In this document: piece after piece, positions 35,401 through 50,400 of the stretch
Position numbering within the stretch: the first letter of the stretch is position 1
Layout of the letters: the number at the start of each line of letters is the position of its first letter
Assembly (NCBI GenBank): GCA_963978905.1
Contig: OZ022261.1
Span: forward strand, 11,719,992 to 11,783,991
Source of the DNA: Trichostrongylus colubriformis
Taxonomy: Eukaryota; Nematoda; Chromadorea; Rhabditida; Trichostrongylidae
Direction: 5' to 3'
Length of the DNA: 64,000 nucleotides
Made by a program: the position numbers and the translations under genes
Notes under the pieces: generated by a model
Seen by the model: the letters and a program-made list of their open reading frames with translations, nothing else
What the model was told of the DNA's origin: nothing
Databases searched by the model: none

Positions 35401-38400
35401 CTGAAACTTACCAGCGCCCTCGCTTGCGCGACTTCTCTCTGACTTTGCGCTTTTTCCGTCGAGGTCCCACGTAGCTATCATCTGATCCCGAAACAACGAA
35501 ATCCTCGTCACTCTGAGTTGGTTTGAGTGACATGCGCCCTCCTCCACCTGATCTGTAACCACCACATAAAGTGAACCGTATTTCACAAACGGTCCGAGTC
35601 GAAGACGTCAATATTTATACTCACAGTAAACCAAAACTGTAAACGAAATCGAAAAGGAACGCTAAAATCACAAAAAAAGTCGTGAGTAATGACCTCTCCA
35701 TGCGAAGTTCGCTTCCTGACGGGACATAATCCGATGAGGATTGGGCATCTTCTTCAGCAGCTTCCTCGTCAGATCTTTAAATCAAATTCATCACCAAAAA
35801 ATATGCAATGTTTGACAGTATAGTATGAAATACAAGACACACAACACTGCAAAAGTAGAAATGTACACATACTCGTTCGCCTTGTACTCTTCTGAATCGG
35901 AATCTGAATCATCGTTAACATTCAGATCATTCAGTCTGCGACGATGCTTCGTAATCTGACGAGGTGGTGCACCAGCAGACACCCTGAATTAGTTTGCACA
36001 TTCACTCCAGCTCGCATTATCAGTATTTGCCGTTTTTTTTTCAGCAGGAAATCACTAGGCATGACTACAATACCATAAATAATTGAAGTTCTCCTCAAAG
36101 ACACCGCAGAAAGTTGTAGAGCGTGTGCTTTAACGAAAAAAGGGACTGACCTTGGTGTTCCATCCTCTCGTTGTTTCTGAGCTTCTATGATATTCGCCAT
36201 GTCCTTCCCTCGACCAGCACCTCCCTGAGGACGGACAACCTCTAAAACGTTACGTAGCTGATCAGAATGCTTTAATCTACTGAAAATTTCAATCAATAAC
36301 GGCACTGACCATTCATAGTATCGGGTGGAGGTGGTGACTCATTCATCCTACACGCCTCTTTGATGACTGAATCGAACTCAGAAAACTTATAATCGACCTA
36401 AAAAGCGAACCAAGTAGTAGTTTCAGGAATCATTGAACGAGCAATGACCGATCGAAATATTTCAGAACTATCTCGTTTTGCTGTTATAAGTTCATGATTA
36501 ATTCATGTTTCACTCCAGATCGAATGCAATAGAGGATACATAAGTCAACAGACACATAATATTAGCGCAACATATGCCAACACGAGGTTTTCTTGAAATC
36601 CATTATTTGAGTAGGACCACATAAACGAGAAAAATTCGCAGAAATCAACTAACTACCTTTTTCACAGAACGCCTTGACCTTCCCTCAGCCACCGTCTGCA
36701 CGTGTATAGGCGCACGTCGTACATTTGGGGTGATTCGCCTGAACGACGGCAGTTGAGAAAAATACAAACACATCACTAGTCTTCGAAGAGTGAGATTGAA
36801 GCCGTCTTTGATTTCCGACAGCTTACGAACAAACGCTGAATATACAGAAGGTGCAAAAAAAAGTAAATTTGCTCACTGCTCACATCCGCCAAGTGTACAA
36901 AACGGAGAGAAAGAAAGTGTTGGGGAGTAATATCCCTCAGATGTTCCTCTGGAAGCAGGAACAAGCTATGGCTCACTACTTTCACCGTCATAAGAATATG
37001 GAGCCTTCGGTCGGCATAGTCGAGCTATAGAGCACCTACGGCATTATGGTCCGCCTAAAACAGCGGAGTCACATGCCGTGGCACGTCTCTCGTGAGGAGC
37101 TTTCTGAGGACTAACCCTTCAGTTCATAGAAGTCACAGAACCCTCGCTGGATAACGCTGCTGTTATCAGAAGTATCATTTTCGTTCCTCAAACCTGCCTT
37201 CGCGGGGTTTCAGTGGTAATGGGACCTTCTGGTTTATGGAAACGAAAGGCGCTGGACCGCCCAATTGGATACCCTTAGGTAACCAGAGTGAACGGCATCT
37301 AGCAAGGTTGTGAACGAGGGCGACGAAATTTCGGATTCTGCCGAGTTGAGGTGCCACATCTTGTTCATTCGAAAAAGCTCCCGTTTCTGCTCGTGCAGAA
37401 GCAGAAGGCTGTTACGGAGTATAATGACTCTTAACCTAAGGGATAAAAATACAGTAGCACTCAAAAGTCTTCGGCGAAATGGTCTTTCACTTGGGGTTTT
37501 TCACTTGTAACTTTTTTGCAACTGCACCGATCTAAGAGAAATTTTAGTATATTGTACTTAGATACATTGCATACTTAATATGCTATATTGGGGCTCAACG
37601 GTATAGGTTACGCGGTTATATAAAAATTTTTGTTTTTGGAGTGCGATCCCTATGCCGTCCCGCTGTGCCGCTGTCATTAAAAGTCGTGGTCTTTCTACAA
37701 TATATTAATGTTCTCTGAGGCTTGCTCGTTTTGTTTTTGTAAAGAAAGCCGTTCCCCTTGACTAAGCCTTTTACTTTTTTTTGGGTGGTCTTGTAGTAAA
37801 TTCTTGTAAAAAACCATGAAAAGTGTCAAGCGGCACTCAAGTAGAAGAAAATGTTGGCAGTAGGTTCAGGCATCACATATTAAAATTTTGTCAAATTTGG
37901 TCAAGTAGAAAAAAAGTTATGACAAAAGAGTTTTGGCCGAAGACTTTTGAGCGCTACTGTACCTAGACAAAATCAGCTGAGGACAAAATCAATACCTAGA
38001 CAATAGACAAAATCAGCTGAGGTTCGACTAATACAGTGTTGAAAGTGGAGGAGAAAAATTACTTTTTTGAAACCCCTGTATATCAAACATTCTAGTACGA
38101 AAATGTAATGAGCGAAATTTTGCAGCATACCAAAACCTTGGCGAGAATTAAGTACGTCGAAAGTATAGGGAATTCAGACCAAGAAGGAAAAACAAAAATC
38201 TGAATATTGGCCAGCTTCGGAAACTCTAACAACAAAAAATAACGCCACAGAAAGCAAAATTTGAATGTGCTGAAGACTTGCTCAACTATTCTTGACAAAA
38301 CAGATAACTCACTTGACGGCCTTCTTTTTGCTGCGCCGTTGTCCGTCGTCGCTCGACGACGAGCTTGAACTGTCCACAGCGGCTTGCTTCAGCTAAATTA

Positions 38401-41400
38401 CAAAAAAATTACTGCAATTACTGAACGCACCACACTTTTTTAGATGCACCATGACAGAAATTCAAGCGAATTGTTTGGACTGCTTTGATACCGCTCCACC
38501 CATGCCGCGAGACTGCCTGCGATGGCAGGATCAGCGTTGCCGCGACGCAGCGTTTCACCCGTACCCGTTGCTCTGCACCACTCGCCGCGCGACCTATCGC
38601 CAAAAGCCTCGCAGCGAAAAATAAATGGATGTCAATATTAATCACCTCGGTCAGCTTGTCATTTTCTTTTTAAGAAACTAGCTAAACAGCAGGACAGGTG
38701 ACCGTCTGTTAGTACGAAGCTAAGGTTATGGGAAGGATGAGGAAGAAAGGCTCACCATAAAGCCTTCAATTTGTCCTGAATTTTCCTACGTCAAGTAGCG
38801 AGCAATTAGGCGCTGAATAGCTCATCGAAATTGTAAGAATGGACACCGATATTAGAAAAAAAAACAGCAACCTAAAGACTTCCTGAAGGTTTTTTAAACA
38901 AAAAAAAAATCTTAGGCGGTCCAAATTTATCCTTTCCATGCCAACGTCTTCACTGCAGGGTTTTTTAGTAGTTTTAAATACTGGATAATCTACGGCAACA
39001 AAACAGCTTTCAAAAGATTCACAAATTGGTCAACCAAACACAGAAGGAAAGCCTTAAGATATTGTCCCCTTGAACTGGTGGCTACTGCCACTACGCGGGA
39101 TGCACCCACGCCTTTATGTGGTGGAATCAAGCCATCCATGAAGGGGGACTAAAGAAAAAGACCAGCTTAGAGTTTCATGGCATTTTGACCACAATCTACA
39201 TTCGTTGGCCATAGAGAACGAATTGCGAATTACAAGAATGGCACAAAACATGAGGCTTGTACTCTAGACGCAGAGAGAGCACAATCAATAAATGACTATA
39301 CAATATTCTTGGATATTCCTCTATTTCTCGAAGAACCGTGTATAACTAATCTGTTAAGTGGATGAAATTCAGATATCCGAGAAAAGATTTCACTAAGAAC
39401 TATTTCGGACGTCTAGCATTTCCCGTCCATACAAATGAAAGAAAGGAATACTTCGATACGTTCGCAAAACCTATGTCGATTTTCGTATCATGTCAATAGA
39501 TGAGAAAATAAAATGAACTGATGTAGCATGAGAGTAACTATGCAGTAATTATGAAACATGGAACAGCCAAATAAAAAAAATGAACGGAGAAATTCCGATG
39601 AACTTACCGTTGTCGGGATGATGTTGTTCAATGAGACGCCTATGTATTCCATCTCACGGCGGAATCTATCTGCAGCCGCTTTCCTTCTGCAAAACATAGC
39701 CTACACATCGCTGACTCCGCACGGCACAGAAATAGCAAACAAATTTCAAAATGCACTTCTAGGACTTTGAAATATCATTTGAAGTAGAGAATTAGATATC
39801 AACCTATCCCTTAAAAAAACAGCTTCAGTGAAAAATATGCACCGAGCAAAATTGATCGTCTCTTACTTACTGCTTCAATTCCTGAAGTTGCTCGGGCTGC
39901 TGCTTTTTCGGTTGCTTATATTCTATGTTTTTACTCACGCCTGGTTCAACACATGGCTTTGCATCAGTTACTATCGAAACGCTATCATATCCACTCAAAT
40001 AATTCTGATCCATGCTATCTGAAACTCCTGCATTATAGCGAAAGGCTCCAAAGGAGCGTTACGACGGACGGTGTTTGGGTACGGGAAGTGGCATTTCACA
40101 GCATGAAAATCGGGTCAAGTAACACCCGTAATGATAAGTACATGTTCATCTATTGAAGAACACAAGCCAGGAAATGGTATCTGAGTAGACGGGTTTGCTC
40201 GATTCACATACTGACAAATGTGTTTTTCCGTATTGCTTACAATAGAAGAGTGCGCAGACGATGAAATAGCATATGGTACGAAGACAGCGTCGACCACACC
40301 ACAAACGCACTGGCAATGTGCCAAACCAGCAGATGGGCGCCACGCCAAAAACGAGCGATCGCGTGAAAAACAAGTCCTTCACTTCTAACTCCACTGCTGA
40401 TTCAAATATTAGTCCAAAACCCGTCCATGGTCAAGTATACAGGAGCAACAGCAGTATTCGATACTTAGTACCGTGCGCGGAAAATGCTTGGAAAGTTATT
40501 TTCTGAGGAAAAATGCACCATGTGCATGGATGCTATCGATAACTTTGCAGGGCGGCACACAGAGGGTCGCCCAGCCGTCAAGCTTTTACGACTCCTGTGT
40601 TAAAGGGCAACTCGCAGAGTGCACAGTTGCACAAGACAAGCAAAAACACTTGCTGACTCACACATGGCGATGATGATCCGGTGCTGTCCCTATCATACAT
40701 TTGTTAAACCAACAAGCCACACGGTAGCAAATTCGATTCAGAACTAATCGTGACTGTTCTGGAACTTACTGTGAGAACCCACACTCAGACATTTTCACGC
40801 ACCAGATGATTCACCGGCACTACATTACCGCTGGGGGCCTGCAACAGTGTGTCTAATTGATTGAGAATATGTGCACCACTGGCGTGAGCCCCGTTCCACC
40901 CAGAGATAAAAGATCGCTAATCCATGACAGAGGAAGTGTATGGCCTGATTACTGGCTGAAGACAGCAATGAATGAAAACCATGCATTTATTTCAACCATA
41001 GGAACCGTGAGCAAGGCAAAAGATGATTTGCACTGAGATTTCCCTCAGCTATTCAATACCTCAATTATAAGTAGTAGATCCGTTTTGCCACCTATGCCAA
41101 CTATTTCCTTCACTAGATTCTGTTAGACTCACATGACAAGCTGGGTTGCCTTCGGCTATCCCTGGATTAGACAGCATCGGCACTGAAAACGAATGCCACG
41201 TTCTTAATCAGAGCCACTCATAAATCCTACTGAAAGAGGTTCAGCGAAAACTATTTTCGGCTGAACTGACGATTGCTGGGAATGTACAGCGGGAGCAGAG
41301 CCAACCATAAGAGTCACGTTTCCTCCTCCACTTTCAACACTAAATCTGTCAAACTTTGGCGAATTCTGACGAGATATGCCCACCCTTGAATTCGAAAACA

Positions 41401-44400
41401 CTCCACAGCATCACTAAACTCCGTGACAGTCTTCTGCACGAGAAGGACCGGAACCGCTTGCCAAGCCAACGTGATGCGTCGCCTCGATTCGTCAAAATCC
41501 GTGATTTCGTCACCTTCGTTCACAATCTTGCTCAGGTTTGTCCACACTGGGTAGTCGAAAATATTCATAATTGGTGGAGGCCTCGGATATTCCGTTCTCT
41601 CCAGGTTCCCAACGCCCTTCCTCCCAAGACCAGAACGTGCCATTGCCACTGAAACCCTTCCGGAAGCGAGTTCGAGGCATGAAAAATTACACTTCGTATT
41701 ATAGCAGCGTTGCCCGAGAGCAAGAGTTCAGTGACTTCCATGAACCGAAGCGTCAGTTTGAGGAAGCTTCTCAGCGGGAGAAAGAGGGGAATCGACCACG
41801 GATTGGCTCTAGTGGTTACAGACGCTGATGCCGCATGTCCGACGGCGCCGAGTGACAACTTCATATTTTCATGACGGTGAGAGCAGCGAGCTACAGCTTG
41901 CTTCTTCTTATAGAGGAACATTTCAGGAATATTTTGCTCCATTACTTTTACCTCCTCACTGCCCTCCAATTTGTATACTTGGCGGATGTAGGCCGTGTGC
42001 AAAGTGACTTTTTTTGCCACCCATCCTCCCCCCTCCAATCTACCCTCTCGATATTATTACCTATACCTACACGCAGACCTTCAAAAGGTATATGTATTCG
42101 TTTTCGCGCGCTTATAGTAGATCATTTACCGAGGTACTGTGGAAATGGAACTTCATATTCTTCATCACTCAAAATCGCAACTTGTACCCGCCGCTGAACA
42201 CCGTCACTTGCACACATTCCATTTCTCAGAAATTAAAAGGATGCGCCATTGATTACTCCGAGCGTTCTTCTTTCATGCGCACACACATCGAACGGGCCGG
42301 CCGTGGGAGTGTTTACTATTACACGACTGGTTTCTTGAATTGCGAAACTCCTCCATCACCGAATCAACAATTACAGCGACTAAAGAAATTTCAAAAATTA
42401 TTAACGTAGTTATATTAAAAAGCGATAATATTATCCGGAAGAACTAATAAAAAGGAATACAAAGAAAAATGTTATTCAACCTCTACTATGATCGAATTAT
42501 CAACCCACTTCCTTTCATCTGCAGCTGCTTTCTTCTGATGAATTACTAGTACTTCTTGAACATATGTAAGACATTCGATAAGCATTCCATGCTCACATTT
42601 CGGACAGTACCACTTACCACCAGGAACGAACCTGAAATAATGGGAAATCTTTTTAAGTCTGTACGTACCCAGCCAACAAAGCCAACAGAAACACCCCAGT
42701 AGCACACTTAGTTATCGTACTGGTGAAATCTTATCAGTACTATAGCAATGAAAGCAATAAAAATAGTTGCACTCTCTACAACTTTGAAGAAAATATTGAA
42801 AAGTGCCAAGAAATCCGCTGGGCGCGAAACGTGACCAGCGAAAGAAATTTAAGAATCCGTAATCGGCGGAACCGTCACTCTTCTAGAAAGTTATTTTCCA
42901 GAATCCCCATATGCGTAGCCTTCAAAAGTCAACCAAATCGTAGATCCTCTGTGTTCCCTTCCACTGACGGAAATTTTTTTACTTCCAGCCTGATTAAAGC
43001 ATAAACCACTTTTTACTACGGAAAGCAACCCCGATTAAACGGCGAGGTCAGAGACACGGCTTATGTCAAAACTTTTTTCATGCTTTGCTTGGCTGTTCTA
43101 GAGCCCTTTTCTCTTCCGATTAGGACATGACCGGAATGGTGCAGGCCTCTCAGGAAGTTTATAGATTAACAAAGAACATGAAGGGATCTAGTCCTTCAAG
43201 AGTCCTGTAGGTTCCACATAAATGATCTCTTCAATTTTTCGACAGATGCGTCCATGCGCAATGTTCATCGGACGAGAAGACTGCTCAACTTTATTTGGGC
43301 AATACAGGCACACTGCCCTTTGCTGGCACATCAACCCTATAGACGCACTGCCCTTCGTTGGAGAAGATACCATGGCTCAATACGGTACACTACGGAGGAG
43401 CTCAATGTAAACGATGACATCGGCACAAGCTGAGAATAAATTTGCATATTATCGGAATCCGTGGAATTGAAAAAATTGAATTTAGCCTTGAAACCATCTA
43501 CGAAGTGAAAAGATCAAAGAGATGAAGTGTCCTTCATAGCCTGACATCTCGCTGGATTTCCATTAACTATAACAAGGAGCTTTTTATGGCCAGGACTATA
43601 GATTTTAGGAGTAATTTCAGCGATGATGGGATATGAAAGTAGAGGTGTAAAGTGTGCAGCAGTAGAGAAAGAAGAGGGATGAAAGGTCAGAAGCCTTGAA
43701 AAAAACTAGAACCCCTTTCTACGACTGATCCTTTCCAAGACGTGTTTTCTCGCCCTTCACATCAGTAAAGAGGGTGATGACAAAGCCACCTTCGCCCCAT
43801 CCTCCACGGCTACTGCGCATCGGTAGCCATAGGATTTTAACGTAATCAAACGCGATCGCGAGACAAAGATAAGAGCGCTTTTCAGCGTGCATCACGCCAC
43901 ATATAGTCTTTTTACAAGCTGCCACTCAACTTACAGAAAACATGTATTCAAGATGTGATTCCCTTCGATATACCTATCTTAAAAGACCGGGATGATGTGG
44001 GCAATAAGAAATCCCTGGAGTGAGTCATCCAAATAAAAAACGGGGGCCTGAAAAGGGTGAGAATGTACTGGGTATATGTAGCACAATGCGCGGTGGAACG
44101 CGCTCTTCTGAGATTGGGAAGAGGCACGGCTTTGATCAGGCTCCGCCTTCTCGACGTACTCCACCCCCTAGAGGCGGCTTCACCGAACACGACTGAGGTG
44201 TAGAGTAACAACCGTAATAGCAGAGTGATATTTATCGTAGCGTACTACTGCCGTATCGATCGAAATTACGTAGTGCTTGACGTGCTTGCTTTCGTGGTGA
44301 AGACGTTCACTGATCAGTTTCAAAGATTGGAATGAATGATACAGCCGCACTACCCCTACCACTACTTTTGAGCTAAAAGTTTATTCGGATGCCAGGGGTC

Positions 44401-47400
44401 GCCAGCGATTATTCACTCCGCATGGAGCTCGCAATCGAGCGCATTGGCCATTCGCGACTGATCATGGCCCACTTCCCAATGAACGGATGTGGTCCTATTC
44501 CAGCATTTCGCAAGGGAACGGGCCAAATTCACATACAAAGCAATGGTCATCGTTACTTTGCCGTGAGTGCAGCGGCACATACCGGCTGGATCTGCTACAG
44601 AGGGAAACGCGCTTCAAGAATCATGGGGCAACCTCTCAACCACAACAAGTAAGCTATCTCGCGTGGCGAAGCCACTGTAAGGATTTGAATGGTATTGACA
44701 TATGTGGAGAGTTTCAAAGGCGTTTCTCAAGGACTATGTGGAAGACAATGAGATTTATCATCGGCCATGCCCCAGACTGCTTCATTTGTTCATTGACTCC
44801 ATTTCATTTTCCTCGCCGATCTTATCTAAAGTCGTTGTTTTCTATCAAATACTATTGATGATTTATAACGTATGTCATATTGATCTTTCGAAATGGCACA
44901 GTTTTTTCGAGCTTATATCTCTTATCACTGCTCCTGATTACAGTTTCCCTATAAAATCATTAAAAGAGTCACATGACATTCACGCAATAAAAAATTTTCT
45001 ATTCTGCAAATTTGGGGACCAAAGTACTAGCGCCTTGCCCAACTCCATCCACTAAAAACCATCAGAAGTTTTGAAGGAGTTTTGATCGTATTCCACAGCT
45101 CGCAGGCGATTTTCTTGGAACGATGCAATTAGCGCACATGACTATTCCAGGGGAGTGAATTGTCAAGTTACCATCCCTTCTCGAACGGAGATATTGTTAC
45201 ATTAGCTCACTAGGTACTCTATCGATGTGACCGATATCCCAAGTGATATCCCTACACTTTATCAGCTTCGATGGTTTTTCATGGGCAGTGCTTAGCAACG
45301 AAGTACTTTGCGACAAATTAACGCTCCTCCAAGCTGCCTACGCTACCATGGCTAATCAGCCTAGTATACGTGACATATGGATTTTGTCCGAGAAAGCGAT
45401 TCAAACTAGTCTCAAGCCATAACCTTGAAAAGACAAAGTACTGGACACTTCTTCGGTCAAGAACGGACCGAATAGCTCAAGTGGAGGTAAGAGGAAAACC
45501 TAAAGAAAAATTTAGGGGAAGTCATAGTGATGATGACCACAGTACTAGCACAACTAGCGCCTCTCATACAAAACACCTAGTGTCACCTAACTCGGTGAAA
45601 AGCCTTTATTTCAGCAGTAAAGACAGAAAAAAATTAAGGGAGATCCAAGAGGCACAAGGGAAGAAAGCAAAAAAAAAGAAGAAGACAGATATCTGACACT
45701 GAGTAACGATCTAAAAGCAGAGTGACTCAGAAACTAAACACTGAAGCACAAAAAGCGAAGGTAAAAAAATTTTGAAAAGTAGAAAAAAACATATTAAGGA
45801 ACATTATTTTGAAGCAGTGGAAAGAACATGAAGAAAAATAAATGGAAGCAAAAGAAATAAACAGATCTACCTACCAGAGAGGAGGTTTCAAGCATGTCGT
45901 ATGCCAAGCATCGTCACAGTTGTCACACAGTAATAACTGAAACCAAAATGTTATAAAAATTTTCATGGGCTTTTATCACGATCTAAAAAATCTTCGGAAA
46001 AGACAGGGGAGTAAATCGCACTGATCAGCATATCTTGCTTACTTTGCTGCGACAACTAGCGTGAACAATGAGGATAATTGATTCAAAGTTCAGTGATAAG
46101 CCGCATAATGAAGTAAATTGCGGCACGACTCCGGATCAAGACATAAACTTACGATGTCCTCGTTATCGCTCAGTTTACAAGAACCACATGCAAAATCACC
46201 CTCAGCTCTACGTCGCACCTCTTCTTCCTAGAATAGAATACTGAGAAAAATTCCAGATTACATTTCGAAAACATACGTCTTCATCTGCAGATTCATCATC
46301 TTCTTCCTCTTCGATGACCTTTTTCTTTCTATGTCGCCTCTTTCTGAAACAATTATTTTATCTGGTTCCCGCAAAAAGGAATGATTCGTCTAACCCTGAA
46401 TGTTTCCGAGGAGTTTTTGGCTTAAATTCGTCGTCACTGGAAGCTGATCCATCTATTTCTGCATCTGAAGTGCCGGCGGATCCATCTGAATCATCAGAAG
46501 CGGGAGTGGAAGAGTCCTTAAAGTAGCCGATGGTAAAAATTGGCAAAAGCATGGACAGATTCATGCGTGTCAATTAAATAGAACGTCGCTTACTCGTTTA
46601 ACGTTCTCTTCCTTCACATCATCCTGCTGTTCAGGAACTATGGGTTTCTTTTCATGACCTTTCCTTGAGGGAGCAATGTACTTTCGGATATTGGATTGCG
46701 CTTTTTGAGAAGCACTTCGCCGGGGTAAAATGCGACGGTCACCCTTAAAATGTGTGCAATCAGCTTGGCAAGACACTCAAAATTGAGGGAATGGTTCCGC
46801 ACCTCCTCAACATCCACAGCTTTCTCCTCGTCGTCCGGAACGACTTCTTCATGTGGTTCTGTTGGATTGTCTATTCTAGCATTACGTCTATTACGCCGTT
46901 CTTCTTTTTCTTTGACCATAGCTTCCCTCATTTTCTAAAACTGTCATTGAAGGGCTGAAAACCACTGCTGTACCAACACCCACCTTAATCGCTGCTTCAT
47001 CGAGAAACACGTCCACATAAGTACCCTTCTTAGTAACCATATTTATGGCTGGTTCCGTATCACCCTCTGCAGGCTTATTCTGAAATTCTTCCGAGTCATA
47101 ACGTAAATGTAGTGTAAGTAAATAGAGCGAAATGTAAAAACTTTTGAAAAAGAAATCTGCTGGCCACTCACAAATTCGCGTTTGTCATTCGGATTTTTTA
47201 CGTATCCAAGATCTTCGTCTTTCAACTTGGTTATGAGGGTTTCCAATTCAGGCATGTCACTAAAGAAATCGCGCATCTACTGCATCAACTAATTTACACA
47301 ATAAAACAACAACAGCTGAGTAATAATTATGGTTTTTTGGAACTTATTGATCTACTATCACACTCGGCCAAAACAACAGACTTATCAAATTGGAGCTCTA

Positions 47401-50400
47401 CGTCCAAGCGAAACGTATGAACAGGGCCACAATTATAAGAAGGGAAGAGCTCAGATTGATTAGCCGAATATGAAAATGGTCGGAGTATAGGTACTGTGAA
47501 TGTCCCGCACATTTAATGTACGGCGTACAGAACAGAAGAGACATCAGGATACGAGTCCAGCCTATGTTCTGAAGATAGGACCAGGTGACGACTGAATTAG
47601 AGACCCTTTCACGAAACCCGTATCAATACATCGACCCCGGAGAAAAGAGTAATCTGAGTGGATTCCAGTCATGTTGTGGTAATGCTACGACCACGACTAC
47701 TGCTACCTTACACACTTATGATTCTCAAAACTGTGAAGAAAATCAGTTTATTCTCGTGAGACACTCACCGAGCAACAAGTGTCCAAGAATATCCGCTTTC
47801 GTCGTCCTGCTCAGTGGTGTACAGACGAAGGCCATATTTCGAGTCAATTTGGCAATAGTATGCCAAACCATTTTTGTCAACTCCCGTGACCATGTCCCTC
47901 ATATCCATTGCGCGTAGAGCTGATGGTATCTTAAGTCGTGTATTAGTGAGAACAGCTTCCAAGTAATGCTCAGGTCCACAATTCAATAACAATAAATGAA
48001 GAGTAGGAATTTAATGCGCTCACACTCTCTCGTAATCGCACGTTATGGTCCAGCTGCAGTTCACATAAAGTCCTCAATATTTTCAGTTTACTCAAGATTG
48101 ACATATGAACATATCCGTACCTATAAAATTCCGCTTTAAGTACAGTAAGAAAGATTAAGACTAAAAGTAGCTTGAAAAGCACTTCTGCTCTTTCAAAGTT
48201 GACACGACTTACGTTTCAAGTTGCCGCTTTTCTGAAGACAGTAATCCAGTGCTGTTCAGATACTTGAGAAGGCATTTTTCAAAGCTATCATTGCTAACGG
48301 TCTTCACAATGGAACGCCGCAGCAACTTCAGATGTAGATCAACAAGCTCTTTTGAAACTAAAAACAGCAAAGATAAAAAAAAAACAAAATCAGTCGTTAC
48401 TACTGAAATGAGATACCTCTGCCATTTTCCAAAGTGGTGAACATGTTTTCCAACTGACAGAAGCTCACTGGTTCCATTTCTAAACAATTCGCAATCGGCA
48501 ATTTTAAAACAAGAAAAGCGAAGGTGGATAGAAACGTACTCATGAGTGTAAAAAACTTATTGATGAAGCTGCATATGACGGCAAAATCAGGATCAGAACG
48601 CAGTTGTTCGGCATCAATCTGCAATTCAACATTAATCTTCTGTTAGGCAATCATTAGAACAAAGAAAGTTACAGTATCGAGCCAAGACGCAGCCGCAGGA
48701 CGTGGATACCTACGAAATGCACATGGGGCAGTTTCTGCTATACTTACTATGCACACTTACGTCAAAAAGACCATGATCGCGTGGAAATTGGGGGCTCTAT
48801 GGCAGCGCGCCTAATATTCACGAACTCAGGCCACGTGCTTCGCTCACGGCTGTCTGCTATGCCTATTAGTGATAATAACGCCACAAAAAATTCTAAAACC
48901 ACCTGTGGTGCCGCTGACGGTTTCCTGATGATGCCAGCCGGTCCTGGTTGATCCCCATCACTGGCCTCAGCATCGAGATCATCAACGGTAGATTCCACGC
49001 CAGCATTTGCTGTGGTACTTTCCCCATCAACAGTACCAGTTCCACAATTGGCAACTGTGGAACACCTTTCAACATCCGCCGACGGCGTATGTACATCACT
49101 CGTTGTTTCGGATTTCACGGGAGGGTAGTAGTCGCGAGCTTCTTCACCTAACTAAACACAAATAATCGCTCCATGCGAGAAGTAGGCAAAAGAAATAGGA
49201 TAGAAAAAAAAGAAAAACGAAGGAGGAGGAGACATAAATCACGCCGGAAGGAGCTAACAGCATCTGTTTGGCTATTTCAAGAATTCGTGCACTTTTTTTT
49301 AATTCGGCGCCTAAATTTCCTAATAGTTCCATGGATCAACTGATAAGGCTTAAAAGGCACATCGCGTAATCACGAAACATGAAAAGCACATCACGTAATA
49401 TTACTCACTACGGAACCAGACCAAATTTAGAAACTTTTCTCGCACGAAATAGTGGACGAATAGCATGTTATTCATCAGATTTCGATAGCACTACGACCAG
49501 ATCAGAGCACAAAGCATGCTAGTGAAGTCCCCCCCCCGTAAGTCCCGTAATGTAATAATTCCACCCCTTCGCTCGAATGACTACGCCTGAGTAGCGCAGG
49601 AAGGGCAACGGTTTTTGAATAGGACCAGCTGTAGTCGCTCACTGAAGGCGACAAGAACAAAGACCCGACTCGTTCCGTGGCCGTCGCACTCAGATGTTAC
49701 AAAACCATAAATTGTGGAAGTTCGAACACTCCCACCCCCACAGAAAACATGCGAGTTCCGTGCGGTTCACAAAATCCTTCACACGCTTGCATTGCAAGAA
49801 CAGGTTGAAGAACGACATCACAGCTATTGAAAAAGACGTCACTTTGAGCATACGGGAAGTTTAGCCTTGACAACTTTTTAATTTCAACATGAAAATGACT
49901 AGGTGGGCTTTCTACCTTCTACAAAGATGGTGGCAAAACACTATCAGCTGCTTCCATGGCTCAAAGTAAATCTGCAAACTCAAACATATATTTTTGCCTA
50001 GAGGGGCGAACTTCTGTTCACTTTTCAGGCGGTTTAGGTAAAAATAGGGCTACATGGTGTCCCACCCACCCCACCCCCCTCTCTCTCTAAATGCGATAGC
50101 ATTCAGAAAAGGTATGCCAAGCTCCTCCTGATAACCATCTACTGTTGCATAGCGACAGGAAAAAGTCGGCTCCTAAAAGAGCCAAAGTCACACCTTAGCT
50201 CATTGTACTCAAAACTTTAAGGCTATCAGAAAAAAGGGACCAGTACACAGAGATGGTCAGCAATAACGCACTGACGCAGGCGGTGCATACTTTGGTGATA
50301 GATACGGCTTGTAAATCACAAAATGCCGATCAAAAAATCCGAAATGTGCAATAAACTTGAATTGTTTCGAGTGCTTTCCCAACAATCAGAAATATCAGTT

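Noticed and set aside
41314..42409. Frames of 85-157 codons on both strands
   Set aside because: They fall in repeat family 1 copy 3, and matching frames in copies 1 and 2 are not preserved.
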